Source of the DNA: Puffinus mauretanicus
Lineage: Eukaryota > Chordata > Aves > Procellariiformes > Procellariidae
Length of the DNA stretch: 64,000 bases
NCBI GenBank assembly: GCA_023333565.1
Contig: JAJKFH010002711.1
Coordinates: forward strand, 603,501-667,500
Direction: 5' to 3'
The number at the start of each line of letters is the position of its first letter. Position 1 is the first letter of the stretch. The position numbers were made by a program, and so were the translations under genes. Shown one piece after another: positions 1 through 13,304 of this stretch. Under the pieces are notes generated by a model that was not told the origin of the DNA, did not search any database, and worked only from the letters and a program-made list of their open reading frames with translations.

Positions 1-1458
1 GGATATGGAAGCCTTAACAATATACCTAACCAATATATGAAGTACTCACATATTATAGTGACAGAAGTCATAAAGTATACTTCAGGAAACTAAATGTTAA
101 GCACTATACAAACATTTAACTTTGCCAAGCGTTAATATTTTTAACATAGCTTGGGGAAGGAACAGCAAACAAATTTGGACCTTGGAGTAAAATGCGGCAC
201 AAGATTTATATTGCTTATGTGTTTCTTCTGATACAAAATCTAACGGAATTGGATTAAACATTATCACTTGCTGTTTAATCTTGGTTTTACAAGGTGTTGG
301 TTGCTTGACCTGATTTTAAAGGATTTAAAACTCAAACCTCTTATCCTTAATAATGATTCTAAACTTCATAGCTTTGAAGGAGGGAGAGGAAATGAGATCT
401 GCTGCATAGTCATTGAGATTAGCAGTCTGAGTAAGTATTCCTGTCATGTTCAGAAAGACCTATATGGCTACACACTGGGAAACATTACATGCTATTTGTG
501 CAATTGAAAACTGAGAATTAAACAAATAATTAAGAACTTAAGCTGTCCTGCTTGGAATTAGATGTGTACAACAATAATAACAGACAGATCTCAAGGTTCA
601 GCTGAGATAACTAAGAGAGAATAGAATGGAACACTTAGCCCAATATTTTCTGAAATGCTAGCTGAAATTACTGTGGGGAAATAACAATCCTGTCTTGGTA
701 GTGAATCTTATTTTTTTCATTTTACTCCTACTCAGAAATCAGAAGCTGAAAGCAGTTAATTAGGACTTTTGTTCTTAATAGAGGGGGTTAACTGGTACTC
801 AGAGGTGGGGGGAATTGTTTGGATTAGCAAAAGAAAGACGTAATGACTACTGCTTCTTTCAATAGTCCTGTTTATTTATCAGAAATGCAGGAGCTTCTGC
901 AAGCACCACAGGGCTCAAAAAACACAGAAAATCACTTTGCTTACAGAGCGTGGTGCCTTTATCCAGTCACCATCTCCACCCTAAAATCTCTTTCTCGGCT
1001 TTTTCTTTGGACTGTATTGGACTGTTGCTTCTCTGCAACTCTTAGTACTATCTTTCCTGTGTGAATCTTTTAAAATAGGTCATTTTTCCAAGTTAATATC
1101 AAAAGTCCTGTAAGGATTTTCCAATCCCTCTGAAAAGCACTGCGTTGCAAGCAGCTCATGATTGGTATAAAATGGGCATTCCTATTTCCACTTCAAAGTT
1201 TGAATTGGTAACTAATCCCAAGCACATTCCCTGTTAAGTACAAGTCCAACACTAACTCTTAGCTCTTAAATATGCAGAATATTAATCCTCCCTTCTGATT
1301 TAGGAGTATAAATACTGGATAAGGTCCTGTCCCAGGTTTTCAGTAATAAATTCTTATAATGTCACTCTGAAGTTGAAAGAAACTGTAAAGTTGTAAGGGG
1401 TGAGCTAGGGAGTATAACTGCAGACCCATCACAAGGATCACCTGAACTGGGTTGAAGC
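1..1458. other. Non-coding AT-rich stretch
   Basis: I see no gene or recognisable repeat here. Open frames are short (at most about 79 codons), with no domain or codon pattern I recognise. The sequence is unique-looking and AT-rich up to the abrupt switch to GC-richer CR1 sequence near 1459. Confidence 0.6.
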
Positions 1459-2091
1459 TGGCCAGAAGGCCAACCGTATCCTGGGCTGCATCAAAAGCAG
1501 CATGGCCAGCAGGTCGAGGGAGGTGATTCTGCCCCTCTACTCTGCTCTGGTGAGACCCCACCTGGAGTACTGCGTCCAGCTCTGGGGTCCTCAGCACAAG
1601 AAAGACATGGACCTGTTGGAGTGGGTCCAGAGGAGGGCCACAAAAATGATCAGGGGGTTGGAACACCTCTCCTATGAGGAAAGGCTGAGAGAGTTGGGGT
1701 TGTTCAGCCTGGAGAAGAGAAGGCTCGGGGGAGACCTTATTGCAGCCTTTCAGTACTTAAAGGAGGCTTATAAGAAAGACGGGGACAAATTTTTTAGCAG
1801 GGCCTGTTGTGACAGGACAAAGGGGAATGGTTTTAAACTAAATAAGGGTAGATTTAGACTAGATATAAGGAAGAAATTTTTTACCATGAGGATGGTGAAA
1901 CACTGGAACAGGTTGCCCAGAGAGGTGGTAGATGCCCCATCCCTGCACACATTCAAGGTCAGGTTGGACGGGGCTCTGAGCAACCTGATCGAGTTGAAGA
2001 TGTCCCTGCCCATGGCAGGGGAGTTGGACTAGGTGAACATTAAAGGTCCCTTCCAACTCAAACTATTCTATGATTCTATGATTCTATGATT
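1459..2091 (+). mobile_element. CR1 non-LTR retrotransposon, 5'-truncated copy A
   Basis: This is the last ~630 bp of a CR1 LINE: the C-terminal part of the ORF2 reverse-transcriptase polyprotein, its stop codon, a 3' UTR of about 60 nt containing GGTCCCTTCCAACTC, and three ATTCTATG octamers at the 3' end (about 2065-2091). CR1 elements insert by target-primed reverse transcription and are usually 5'-truncated, as here; no clear target-site duplication is seen, which is also normal for CR1. The 3' UTR and the protein tail (PMAGELD before the stop) differ from the other copies in this window, so it belongs to another CR1 lineage. The left boundary is approximate. Confidence 0.97.
1460..2032 (+). 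pseudogene. CR1 ORF2 reverse-transcriptase C-terminal fragment (copy A)
   Basis: The frame is open for about 190 codons to a stop at 2030-2032, with no frameshift or internal stop. The methionine at 1502 is an internal ORF2 residue, because the CR1-like frame already reads through upstream ([13 protein letters not shown] before it). Recognisable blocks are [57 protein letters not shown] and [14 protein letters not shown], all typical of the post-catalytic CR1 RT tail. The endonuclease, the RT palm with its catalytic aspartates and any promoter are missing, so this cannot be an active element. It is a truncated relic, not a host gene. Confidence 0.93.
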
Positions 2092-2584
2092 ATCAATCCT
2101 TAGCAAGAATTGCATCGCTTCCAGTGAAGGATCAGATTAGTCTTGGAAAAGTCTGGGACTTGCTGACAGAAATTGATGTGAAGAACCCGGGCTAGCAGCA
2201 GCAAAGAACAGTGTGTCCTCTCTCTGGACGGGGCGGTGGTGGCAGAAGGCAGCAGGAGCTGGCTTCTCATGCAGATATTACCTGGGAATACTACCCCCAT
2301 TCCCATTTCAGTATCTGACTTTGGCTGCTTGTTCAAGTTCTCCAGTTACTAGGCAGAGGCATCAAGCCTTTCCTATGACGACCATGTATGAAGGATAAGA
2401 AAAAGAAAGGAGGGAGAGAGGGAGACAATGGAAGAGAAGACAGGAGAGAACTGGAAGGGCAATATGCCGTTTAGGAAAAGAGGCTGATGAAAAGGAGCAA
2501 GAATTACAGGAAATTTAAAACCTAGACGCAAAGGCCAGCAAAATATTAAAAATATTTCTTTTAAAATATAACCCCCTGACTGGT
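2092..2584. other. Non-coding spacer
   Basis: This follows the CR1 3' end directly. It contains a purine-rich AG tract around 2395-2450 (GAAAGGAGGGAGAGAGGG type). No gene is supported. Confidence 0.55.
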
Positions 2585-2998
2585 ATGGGACACTTCGGGG
2601 CTGTCTTACTCCTTTCACATGAAGAGGAAATGGCCCGGATGAAGCAGCTTTGTTGGTGCATTTCACTCGAGGCCCCTGCAATGGCTAATCTTCTCCGAGC
2701 CTGCTGCAGCGAGGCTGCGTGGCCGCTCCTTGCTTGCTGGAGCCGGGTTCTGTTTTCCTCCCTTGCGGGAGAGAAAATCCTTGAGGGAAGCCATCATTTG
2801 CTCTCAGCGATCATCAAGCAGCAAAATTTGCTCATTGCCCATTCGGAGGAGCTTAACACTTCACTGAGAACTGAACTTCTGGCCAGGCCAAAAAGCCATG
2901 CAGCGTTCACTAAATCCTTAATCACTGCCTTTTTGAAACAAGATGATTGCTCTAAGGAGAGACAAGGGAGGGGAAAAAAGGCTTTTCCTAGTGGTTAA
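2585..2998 (+). other. Unassigned 137-codon open frame in a small GC/CpG-richer patch
   Basis: An open frame starts with ATG at 2585 and runs to a stop ending at 2998. I do not recognise the predicted peptide and see no domain, signal peptide or membrane segment. The patch at about 2690-2775 is unusually GC-rich for this window and carries several CpG dinucleotides. It could be a chance frame, a decayed exon or a non-coding conserved block. No splice sites, Kozak-like context or polyadenylation signal support it as a gene, so I list it only as a visible oddity. Confidence 0.15.
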
Positions 2999-5900
2999 GC
3001 CTGAGAAATGTTAGCTGTGCAGTGAGAGATTTTTTTTTTTAAATTATTTTTTTAGTTACATAAAATTTCTTAACTCTTTTAAACATAGTAAATCTACAGC
3101 GTGGTACAGGAAGAGGTAACACGATTTGGCACAAGTGGGACTAGGGAAAGATTATCTCCTCCAGTAAGGAAAAAAAAGGGTTGCTAGTCTGTTGGATATT
3201 GCTTCTTTATTTCTCAAGGAATAGAGGACTGGTGCTGGGATATCAGTTTTTCTGCACCATACCCTCTGAACCATCTTCTGTACTTCACAAGACGATACTT
3301 TACAGAGACACAATCAACATCCCGAAATATAGAAAATGCCAGCAAAAAAATGAGTTTGAGAGCATTGTTTTTGAGTTGGCACCATATCCAGAACACATGT
3401 ATTAAACATTATCATATATTATAAAAAGGAAGAATGATACTAAAACTTCACAGAAAACAAAATGCTATTCACTGCAAATTTCACCAGTGTTAAAATATCT
3501 TCCTCCCAGTTCCTCAAAACTCACAAGCAAGAAAGCCTCTGAACGTTTACTTTTGTCAAAGTTCTGAAACTTGAGGCCCATTTTTTTAACAACTAATGTC
3601 CGTGTCTTTTATGGAAACACGTTTTTCCAAATGTCTTTGGCTTTTTATAATTTTGGGTTTTATAATTTAATTTTTGAGCTTGTTCAGCAGTCAACAAAAT
3701 ATAATTTGCATTATGCCTCTTCCCTCAAATTCCTGAAAGCTAACCTTTTCCTTTAAAAAAATCAATTTATATGTAAATTATCACAGAGCTTTCTATAGCC
3801 CTAAATATTTCTCCATGCAAATCTTTTCAGCACAGATCCTCAGTGTACCTGAACCCACTCAGCATGCATTGTTTTTGGTAATTCCAATTTTCTTCCTTTC
3901 ATCAATTGCAAGATTCCTGAGTGAGGGAACCAGTAAAGTTACCATGGCAAAAAAACCTCAACGTTTTTTCTTTAATGTAAATACTGCTGAAATCCATGTA
4001 CATAAAGAAGTGAAATGGACACTAAGCCTTCCTAGCTATTGATACTAGAATCCTATGCAATAGGCAGCACAAAAGGTTCCCCAGTTGCACATCATATCCA
4101 ATATCAAATGCTGAATGACAGTCAGACTTGATAGCATACCATCTAACCAAGTTACCCTGAAATGAGCTCCCGTGGCAGTGTATTCAGAGATGCCTCTCTT
4201 CTTTTAGTATGAGTAAAAATGTTGATTTCTTTGATTGCAACTGCTCAGACTCTGGTTTCTAAGGATTTGAAAACTTGCAGGGATATAGTGCTGAGTTGTG
4301 GTAAATCACTAAAAGTCCACTTCAAGACAAGATACAAGGTTAGAATGATATGTTTTCTTAAAAATATAACCTGCAATAAGAGTACAACATTTACAAAAAT
4401 ACAAAATAACAAAGTACATTACAAGGAATGTAATAATATAGATTTTCTTTAGTTCTGCTACACTTCAAGTAGCTCTTGACACTAATTAATTTTCATTCCA
4501 TGTGTTTTGTTATCTCATCTTTTACAGAACTCTTGAAGCATAAACGTGCTGCTCCTATTGCTCTTTCTTAGGCACAGCCACCCATAGACAATCTCTACTT
4601 CTATCGGGAATAATTTTTCTGTTCCTATTTATCTGCGCCTCATTTAAGAATGCATGACTGTAGCTGAACCACATAGTATCTCAGATTATTTACTCACTAC
4701 TGTAATTCTGGACATGAATTATAGGTCACAGCTACTGTGCTATACGTAGCTCTAGCTATTCTGTCACATCTGCCAATCTGGTGGATACCCTAAGGCACCT
4801 CAAATGGACATAAATGGCCAAAAAGGGCAACCAAATCAAGGCCCAGGTCTCTCCTGACTAAAATGGGGCCATAGATACTGCATATAGACACCTACTTTTA
4901 AATGCAGACACCTACAGTCTGGGATTGAAGACTGTCACAAGAACATACTGAAACTGTCTGAAATTGCTCCAGCCTAGGGAAGGTCCTTTTTAGCTCATGT
5001 AAAGACTGTGCTACAGCTCAAGCGGCAGATGACGGTCAGAGGTGTAAGGTCCATTAAGACCCTGAAGTGGCCCCTAGGATTTTATATTATTAATGTAATC
5101 AATTAAGCCAAATTAATCCCTTCCATCAGTAATACCTTAGTTATTTGAAACATCTCTGTAAACCTGTGCTGCACGTCAAGCAAAATACAAAGCTATCATT
5201 ATTACATAAAAAAAAAAAACCAAAACAATCAGGGTTTATGATAAAATGTGTTTATGAACTGTGTTCCTTTCCTTTCTTTTCCCAAAGGCAGGCCCAACCT
5301 GTGTTTCCCTTAGTCATGATGATTACAGAGCAATAGCTATGGACAGCAGTACCATTAATGTTACAGGGACTTTATAGGGAATAAGGTATTATTTTTCAAG
5401 TGCTCTGTGGTCCTCCTTTACTAAAGACACTATAGTAGTTATTAAAAAAAAAAAAAAAATCTATATTCTATGGATTTCTTACTTGAGGATTTCCTACTTG
5501 GAAAACGACCTTATTTGCATGGTTCTTAAGATGTCCTCCCTTTTGATATAGGCCTCCAAAATGGATCAACCCCAGGTCTCCTCTCTTCTTTTAGACACAT
5601 TTACAGAAGGTCTGGACCAGTAGTGATGATATTGCACAAATTACAAATCCTTGATGCTGGTGGAACAGCAAGTTATCTGAAATTTGTATAAGCTGAGTGG
5701 TCAGGGCTTGAGATGATCCCCCCTCCGCACAGACCCAGCCATACATTCTCTGCCTCAGGAGCCTCAGAAGAGAAGGACTCTCTCTTGGCTTCTGGTGGAG
5801 AGAAAGAAGATCAATTAAAAGAACCCTAGGGTGTGCTAATTTTGTACACCCCTTTACAGAGTTAGAAGAACACGTTTGTTAAAAGGGAGATGAGACATAT

Positions 5901-6217
5901 ATTGTTGCTCTTGTCTTGTGGAAAGATGACTACTACAAAGGAGGAATGGTCTTCGTCAGTTGGGGGTGAGTGGTTAACCTACTCTAAGACATCAGTTTTC
6001 AGCACTGGAGTGCAAAGTTTAGAGAGAAATAACAGTGAGACAGAAGTTGCTAAAGGTGTTCCTGTAACCTGAGAAACAGCGGCATAAGGTACCAACAGGG
6101 ACAACTCGTGGAGAGATGAGCAATGCAAGGCACGGCAAATGGGAGCCACCAATGAAAAGATGGGAAGGGCTAGCCAAACCAGATCACGCCAAAAGGTCTA
6201 TTCAGTTTAAACTGCGC
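2999..6217. other. Non-coding AT-rich stretch with A-runs
   Basis: No gene is supported; open frames are at most about 77 codons. It contains short homopolymers, including A runs at 5208-5219 and 5444-5459 (16 A). No recognisable interspersed repeat is seen. Confidence 0.5.
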
Positions 6218-6270
6218 TTTGCTAATGTTTTTTTTGCTAATGTTTTTTTGTTTTGCTTTTTCAGCAAAAC
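6218..6270. repeat. 15-bp perfect tandem duplication followed by a small hairpin
   Basis: TTTGCTAATGTTTTT occurs at 6218-6232 and again immediately at 6233-6247. It is followed by the inverted repeat GTTTTGC (6250-6256) and GCAAAAC (6264-6270) around a 7-nt loop. This is probably replication slippage in a T-rich tract; no function is implied. Confidence 0.8.
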
Positions 6271-9200
6271 TGAAAAATCTTAAACTGTGATTGAAGGTTG
6301 CAACGAGAAAGGGAATGCAACCAGTTAGCTCAGAGGGAAGGACTGAAAAACTGTCACGGTTCTGCTTTAAGAGCTAATTCTTGTTACCCTTTCTATTGAT
6401 CTCATTAGAGTGTCTTTCTTCAATGAAAATATTTTCTGTTAAGCCATTTCATTGATATTTCTAAGTGGGCAAAAGTATTTCACTTGTCACCAAGAAAAGT
6501 TTATGGCTGCAAGCTGATGTTTTAAGGAGATACTCATCAATTTGAATGTTTCCCTCACCTCTGTGAATCAAGTCTCAGCAGAGAGGAGTTCGTAGATGCA
6601 AGATGCTTTGTACAGACAAGAACTGATACGAGCTGCAAGAGCAACATCCATTTCTATTATATTAATGTTAATGTTATGTGATATAACATTGTAAGTACAT
6701 TAATTTAATAGGTTCAGTCTTGGATGTCATTGTGTTTGTCTGCCCTAGGGTATTCAAATAACTTAAATATTCCTTCCTGATACATGCTTGGCAACATTAG
6801 AAAACATTTATAGTGTCAAAAGGTAAAGACATAGAACACTATTTCTTCTTTTCAAGGTTCAAACCAACTGTTCTAAAGGATAACAGAAAGTGCTTGGCAG
6901 TGGCCTTTTTCAGTCTGCATCTTCATTTCATATTCATCTCCTTAAAAATACATTTAAGGAGGTGGGAAGCACAGTGAAATGAACTTTGAAGAGGTAACCT
7001 ACTTAAAACCAAAATGAAGTTGTTTTACCTGGAAGCATTTCCTTGTACTGTCTTCCCTGTAAGTGATTCTTCACTGTCAGCATACAAAAAAGTTTTTAGC
7101 ACCAAAGCTAGTTTGATCAACTTCCAAAAGTAATACTGAGTGACCTCTACCTTGAAAAATCTAAGAAATCAGCAGAATCTCCAAGTCAACAGAGATTTTC
7201 ATATGCTGATCAGTAAAGTGGACAAGAGAGGAATAAATTAATTTTAGTAACATGTTTTCATGTCTTAATAAATATATGATATAAAACCACAACAGACAGA
7301 TATTCTGGAATAGTATCCAAATTAAAGAATAATTCTTGTATGTTTATCATGGCAAAGCGTTTTTGAAAGATAAGAAAGGGTGCTAAGTACTACTTTGGGT
7401 TACAGTGTGGTCAGGTTCCTCTCAATACAAAGCAAGTTTATTTCTAGTGTTTTATATGAAAAAGTTGACAGCTATTCAGGTTCAAGTGTAATTAGCTTTA
7501 AAATATACTTATCAAGTAGGAGCAACTAGCCTTTCTCAAAAAAAAAGCCTTTAAAAAAATCCCAAATGTAGGCAAATTGATCATAATGGGCACTTCTGTT
7601 CTTTAGGCCTATGGAATATAGACTGAACTGAGTATGGGGTCTCCAGAACCAGCGTCTGGGTCCTGGGAAGGTTTGTAAAGAGATCCAAAATCCAGCTACC
7701 CACAGTGGAAGAAGTGACACCTTTAGAAAATGATATGCAAAACGCTATATAAGCAAGGGTCTGAGTTACCTTACTCATTAGCAGGTTAATCAATGGCAAA
7801 TCCAATGGGCAGTATTCATCTGTTGTTTGAGACATCTGAGCCATGTCCAGCAGATAGAGCACAACAATTCTGGAGATCAAGTGGGATATCTCACAGCACT
7901 AAAAATTAGATGAGCCTATAGTTAGGCAAATGTTTCCCACTGTAGAAACTGTTGAGGACCAAAGGGAGGATGAAATTTCACTCTTTTCTTGGGCTTAGGC
8001 TCCCTATACATAGGGACTCTTTGCAGCCACACAGCCTCAAGAGGAGAAACATCAGTACCCTGGTATCGAAACATCAATGTCCTCTGGACCTCTGATTAAC
8101 CCAGAGCTGTACCCATGTGTACCAAAGCAGATACAGAAGCTAGGTCCTTCTGGGAGAGTGCTTCAGCTACAAATATCTACAGCAGACAGCACAGCTATGG
8201 TAACTAGAGTTGCTTCTGCCTCCCATATGAAGAAAGGAAGAAGAAATCACCATTGTATTTTGTGGGGAAGCCCATCCCAAAGGTTGTGTTAGGGATGCTC
8301 CAGGAATAACCATTAGCTGAGACTTCTGGGGATTTGGGCAGAGAAGGACCTATGTTTTGTGATTTTGACTTCGTCTGGGACACTGTGCTATTCAGAGTGG
8401 TGTGGGAGTGCAAAAGTTTAAGGTCAGAAAGCAAGGTGCATGTGATGGGAGCTCCATTTCTCCAAGTATAGGACAGGAAAATCATGCAAAACTTCAGAAT
8501 TAAAATTTTGCATGCACATGATTAAATACTGTCCAAATCCTACTTAGGTCTTTTATTGGAACTTGCTGAAAAAAAAGTATAGCATAGTAGCTTGAAATAA
8601 CAACATCAATACTTTGCATCTAGGGGCTGTGACAATTAATCTCTTTCATTAAGTAGGTATGATATCGTGGTCTAATACACTTTCACCAGTGGGTTGGTCT
8701 CTGCAAGAGAAAACCACTTTGGTTTGCTCACCTTATTTTATATGACACCATCAGTTTAAAAAAGGACTAGTGGAAAACAGTATTATGAAAATGTTCAAAA
8801 GGCATAGCTGTTCTTCATGAGTGTAATCATTTTTATCAAACTTATGGAGCTTCTTATGCCTTTGAAACCCTCTTGACCTGTAGTACAGTCAGTGGATATT
8901 TCAGCACAGGGATTAAGTACAGTTTTGTATTTCGAAAGTCTGCTGCCAAATTCCAGCATAGGAGTTGAGACAACTTTTAATGAAAAATTAAAATTTAGTG
9001 ACTTTTATATTTAACAATATAATCTGTAGGATTTCTTTCCTCCATTAACAGGGCTGTCCAGATGTTTGCACTCTCTCCCACATCACCATACCTATCCAAA
9101 GATTGAAATGAATACTTTGGTTTCCATAAAGACTTCTATAATAGAAGAATCATTTTTATATGATCTGTTGTTATTTACAAATCTGAAAGCACTTTTCAGT

Positions 9201-11965
9201 ACTTCCTAACAATGTACCACATCAGGAAGTTGATTTGCGGAATTGAAAATATTTTACTTGGGCTTAGTCCAAATGGCTCAGAAGCATATTAGAGCCTGAG
9301 AAGGTAGACATTTCAGAAGCTAACCAGGATGAAAGCAATACTGTGTTTCTGCACAATACGTAATTTTGAAGTGCCACCCATGAACACCAAACACAGGTAA
9401 GATTTCCTTCTGCATAAGCTGTTTCACCAGCTAACAGTTAATTTCTAGCTGCAGACTAATTCCTAGCTGCGACTCATACCCAAAAATGCAAATACTGCAC
9501 AGGTTTTAAATCCCTGATTTCTCAAATGTAAAAATAGTTTGCTATCTTGAAAAGCTTTATGCATTTTTGTACTTTACACTACACATAAATACAATATATA
9601 TATACATACATATATATGTAGAAAGTAATATATTTATAGTTTTATGGCTCTATAACTTTTCAGAGAGGCATGGAAAACAACTATTTAAGCTTAAGTTCCA
9701 TATTGGTGCAGAAACAGGTGAGTATCAACCGGACATAAATTGATCTGGAAACAGAAATGCAGTTAATGACAAATGCAACCAAGGAGCGAGGCTCTGTAAG
9801 AGTCTTCCATCAGAACTGGCAGTGGTAAAGGGAAGGGGACATCTTGCTAGCAGCTGCTGAAATTGCTGTTTGCTGTTTGCTGGAGACTGCGTTTCAGGCT
9901 CCAGGCCTCAAGCTTTTGTCAGTCTTAGGATATGGCCATGAGAAGACAAGATGAATTCTTTTAGCAAATATTTGTATAGCTACAAAAAGTATTTTTCATT
10001 TTAATTCAAGTATTAATCAAAACTTGCAGTTCTTTGCTATTAGCATCAGTGTGGGCTCAGCCTGACTAAAGAAAAAAAGCAACACTAAAATAATTTTCGT
10101 TGTGGTCTAGTCCTGCCTTTTAGAGAAAAGAAGGGTCTTTTTTTTCCTTACCATGGGAATACTCACATACCATTCCTCACTAACTGATTTTGATTTCCTA
10201 ATAGAGCTACTGTTCTTTTTAATTATGAGGCATTTAAAGCTCTCATTTAATTTAGTTCTGAATAAAATATCACTGTCTTGTCTTTACTTCAATATTATAC
10301 TTTGCATCTGATATGTGATAGTTACTCCATGATAACAATCTACTTTTTGGAAGTGAAGCCCTAAGTTATGTTTACAGCCTCTGCTAGGAAGAATCTGATT
10401 ACCAGACTAGCCCTAAATGTCCTCCCGCACCAAATCAGAGTGTAAATGCATGGAAAATGCGCTGTAAGTCTCAAGAATCACTAGCTTTTTCAGAACAGGA
10501 AAGAGTTTTCTCATGGAGATAAGGCATTCAATGTTCAATTTTAGTTTTATTTTTTCCTTCTCTCACCTTCCTCAGAAATTGCTGGTCTAGTTTCCTACAA
10601 TGAAAAATGAAGACTGAAAAATACTGAAAACAGGTAGTTTTGTCAAAACTCGCATCTTAAGCCAGTGATGCAAACAGCAGGCTATTTTCCCAAAAGTTAA
10701 ACAGACATAGGAAAAGAGCTGGCTCTGAGCAGCTAGATCTAAATTGGTTTTTGTAATATGAAGACCAAACAGAAAGCTTCCTATCTTCCTATCAGCTTTA
10801 ATGGGATGGAATCCCTTTAAAATCACACTATTCACATTATTCCCTTCCTTCCCTAAAAAAACCCCAACCAAACACAAAAAGACTACTGCTATCTAGGAAG
10901 GAATGTAACTGCCTCTCATGAAAACTTAAGCATTCATACAAAATTTTGCCTTCTGCCTTGATATTGATTTTTTTTCCTTTGTTTCAATTTTCTCTACATC
11001 CAAAACCTTTATGTACAGAACCCTTGTGTCAATGACAAACAGATATGCAAGCATATTAACTGGAGGGATCCTGACTTTTCAGTAAGAAGGTTGCATTTTT
11101 AATTCCTTCTTCAGTCATCATCGAAGGAATTTAAAAAACAAGTAATTACTGGTTTTCTGGACAATTTCGATTTTAATACTATATTTTCACCATCTTAGCT
11201 ACTAGGTCAAGCAGTAAGAGTTTCTGGAAAATAACGTAATTCTGCAATATTTGAAGAGCTGCTTTAACTGTCCCTTCCAAGTCAAAGGTCACCTCCAAAA
11301 GTTGCCTCTGAAAGGAGATTCTGAAAGCTTCCTTTCAATTATTTCAAACTGAAATCTGAGAAGTGGAAAACAAAAGACTTTGTGGGTAGCTTCAATGTGA
11401 AAAATTTACTGTGTATGCAGGTCAGAAAATCAATGTAGCCCACAATTTACTGCTCTGAGCTTTTACTCATTTAACTGTTTTGTGTTGAGATTGGACATTC
11501 ATTAGGGATGTTTCACTGCATATACACATTCCTGAAAACCAATGGAAAACAAATCTATTCTTTCAGCATCTGCTATTTTTACCAGTTGTTTATGTAGAAA
11601 CATATTCATTTACAGAGTAAACATAGTCAGATATTATCAATGTTCTAATGACATGTTTAATTTCTCCTTAAAATTTCATCTTAGTCTCATCCTAAAGGGC
11701 AGAGAAACATTTATTGCTTACAGTTTCAGGACCAGACTTTAAATTTGTTCCTTATCCTGTAAACCATAATGATGTCATAACCAAAAATCTGCAAACGCTT
11801 ATTTCCCATTTGAATCCTACAAAGCCTCCTATCATTCCACCAGCGTATACAGTCTTAAAAAAAGGAATAATTCAGACACTAACATAATCAGATTTTCTGT
11901 GAAAGTCTCTGCATTGCTGGATTCCTAAGCAGGCTGAGAACAACCAAAAGGCTTCCACTGACCTT
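6271..11965. other. Non-coding AT-rich stretch
   Basis: No gene is supported on either strand. It includes an 8-bp inverted repeat (AATGTTAT at 6670-6677 and ATAACATT at 6683-6690) and a TA-rich microsatellite at 9594-9619. The remaining sequence appears unique. Confidence 0.5.
9594..9619. repeat. Imperfect (TA)n microsatellite
   Basis: Alternating TA/CA units form a near-palindromic low-complexity tract (ATATATATACATACATATAT type). Confidence 0.8.
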
Positions 11966-12236
11966 TAGGATGAGAGGAAATGGCCTCAAGTTGTGCCAAG
12001 GGAAGTTTAGATTGGACATTAGGAAAAATTTCTTTACTGAAAGAGTGGTCAGGCCTCAAACAGGCTGCCCAGGGAAGTGGTTGAGTCATCATCCCTGGAA
12101 GTATTTAAAAGACATGTAGATGAGGTGCTTAGGGACATGGTTTAGTGGGTATGGTGGTGTTGGGTTGACGGTTGGACTCGATGATCTTAGAGGTCTTTTC
12201 CAACCTTTATGATTCTATGATTCTATGATTCTATGA
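11966..12236 (+). mobile_element. CR1 non-LTR retrotransposon, 5'-truncated copy B
   Basis: This is a ~270-bp CR1 3' end. It begins inside the RT tail (ATGAGAGGAAATGGCC), passes the GGACATTAGGAAAAATTTCT block, then GGACTCGATGATCTTAGAGG of the 3' UTR, and ends in three ATTCTATG octamers. Around 12048-12062 it reads GGTCAGGCCTCAAACAGG where copy D has the equivalent of GATCAGGCCTTGGAACAGG, one base longer, so the reading frame is broken here. The shared TCAGGCCT variant ties it to copy D rather than copy C. It is a dead relic. Confidence 0.96.
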
Positions 12237-13290
12237 CCTACCACACAAAGCCATGTGCTTTTGTGAATATATGCAGTTGCTCTCCTCTCGCTCCTTTCTC
12301 TCACCCCGTTCTAAGGATTACCCAAGAAGCTTTTAACATTATGTATTGCCCAGGGAAAAAGCACTTTGGTTTGGACTCATTCAGCATCAGCGTTCTTACA
12401 TGATGCTCTGCTGATACCTACTGTATCTCCTCTGTTAGAAGTCTCTCTGCTAGCACTGCTCTTACACATATCCTTGCGTCAACCAGTGTGCCAGCCTGGT
12501 TCTCTCACCAAGCCAGTGCTGTGCTATTACAACTTTTCTCTATTATTAAATTAAGTCAGGAATGAAACATAGACCCGTGGCTTTCTTGTATAGAACTACA
12601 ATTTACCGTGTTGGGGATATTCAGTCACAGGCATACAGAACCCAAGGATTTAAGTTCTTTCCGTTAATCTTTTTATTTTTCTGAGCCTGTGCTTCCATTA
12701 AAAATGCTACTGATCAGCAAAACTTCTAGTGTGTCTAGCTGTGAAGGTGGTCAGTGCAGTGTAAATCACTGGACAGCTGTTCTGCAGAGACCGCAGCTCA
12801 ATGAAACAACTAACAGTCTCAGGTATATATTTTCTCCACTTAGCTTCATAATAATATAGGTAGAAAACGAAGGGAGACAACAACAACAACAATATGTGTA
12901 CAGCTTCTGAGCTTGTTTGTTTCCTCAGCTGTATCACGTTTCCGTGAAGGCTGCAGTTTAGGTTAAAAACTTACTTCAATTACAAATGTGTGAAAGAGAA
13001 GCACTTTAATCCTCCTTTCCATGAAAATGCAACCCCAACTCCAGAGCCGTGGCCTAACTTCTATAATCCTTTGGTTTTATATAATTCAACTTTTCTAAAA
13101 AAAAAAAAGTATTCCCCTCCAGCAGAAAAAATTCCTGAAAAAAAGTCTCTTAAGTTGGACTGTAAGAAAGTGGGAAGAAGATAGAGTATGAAGAAAATAT
13201 TGAGTTATTGGAAAAATAAAACCCCCAAACTTTTATGGTATCTTTTGCTAACAACAAACTAAAAAATGTTAAAGAAGAGACAAAATGCAG

Positions 13291-13304
13291 TATATATATA
13301 TATA
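13291..13304. repeat. (TA)7 microsatellite
   Basis: Seven perfect TA units are followed by an A-rich flank. Confidence 0.85.

Noticed and set aside
1340..1666. 108-codon minus-strand open frame
   Set aside because: It overlaps CR1 copy A in antisense and extends into non-coding DNA; no independent support.
6670..6690. Short perfect hairpin considered as a microRNA precursor
   Set aside because: An 8-bp stem with a 5-nt loop is far too small, and the arms are AT-only apart from one pair.
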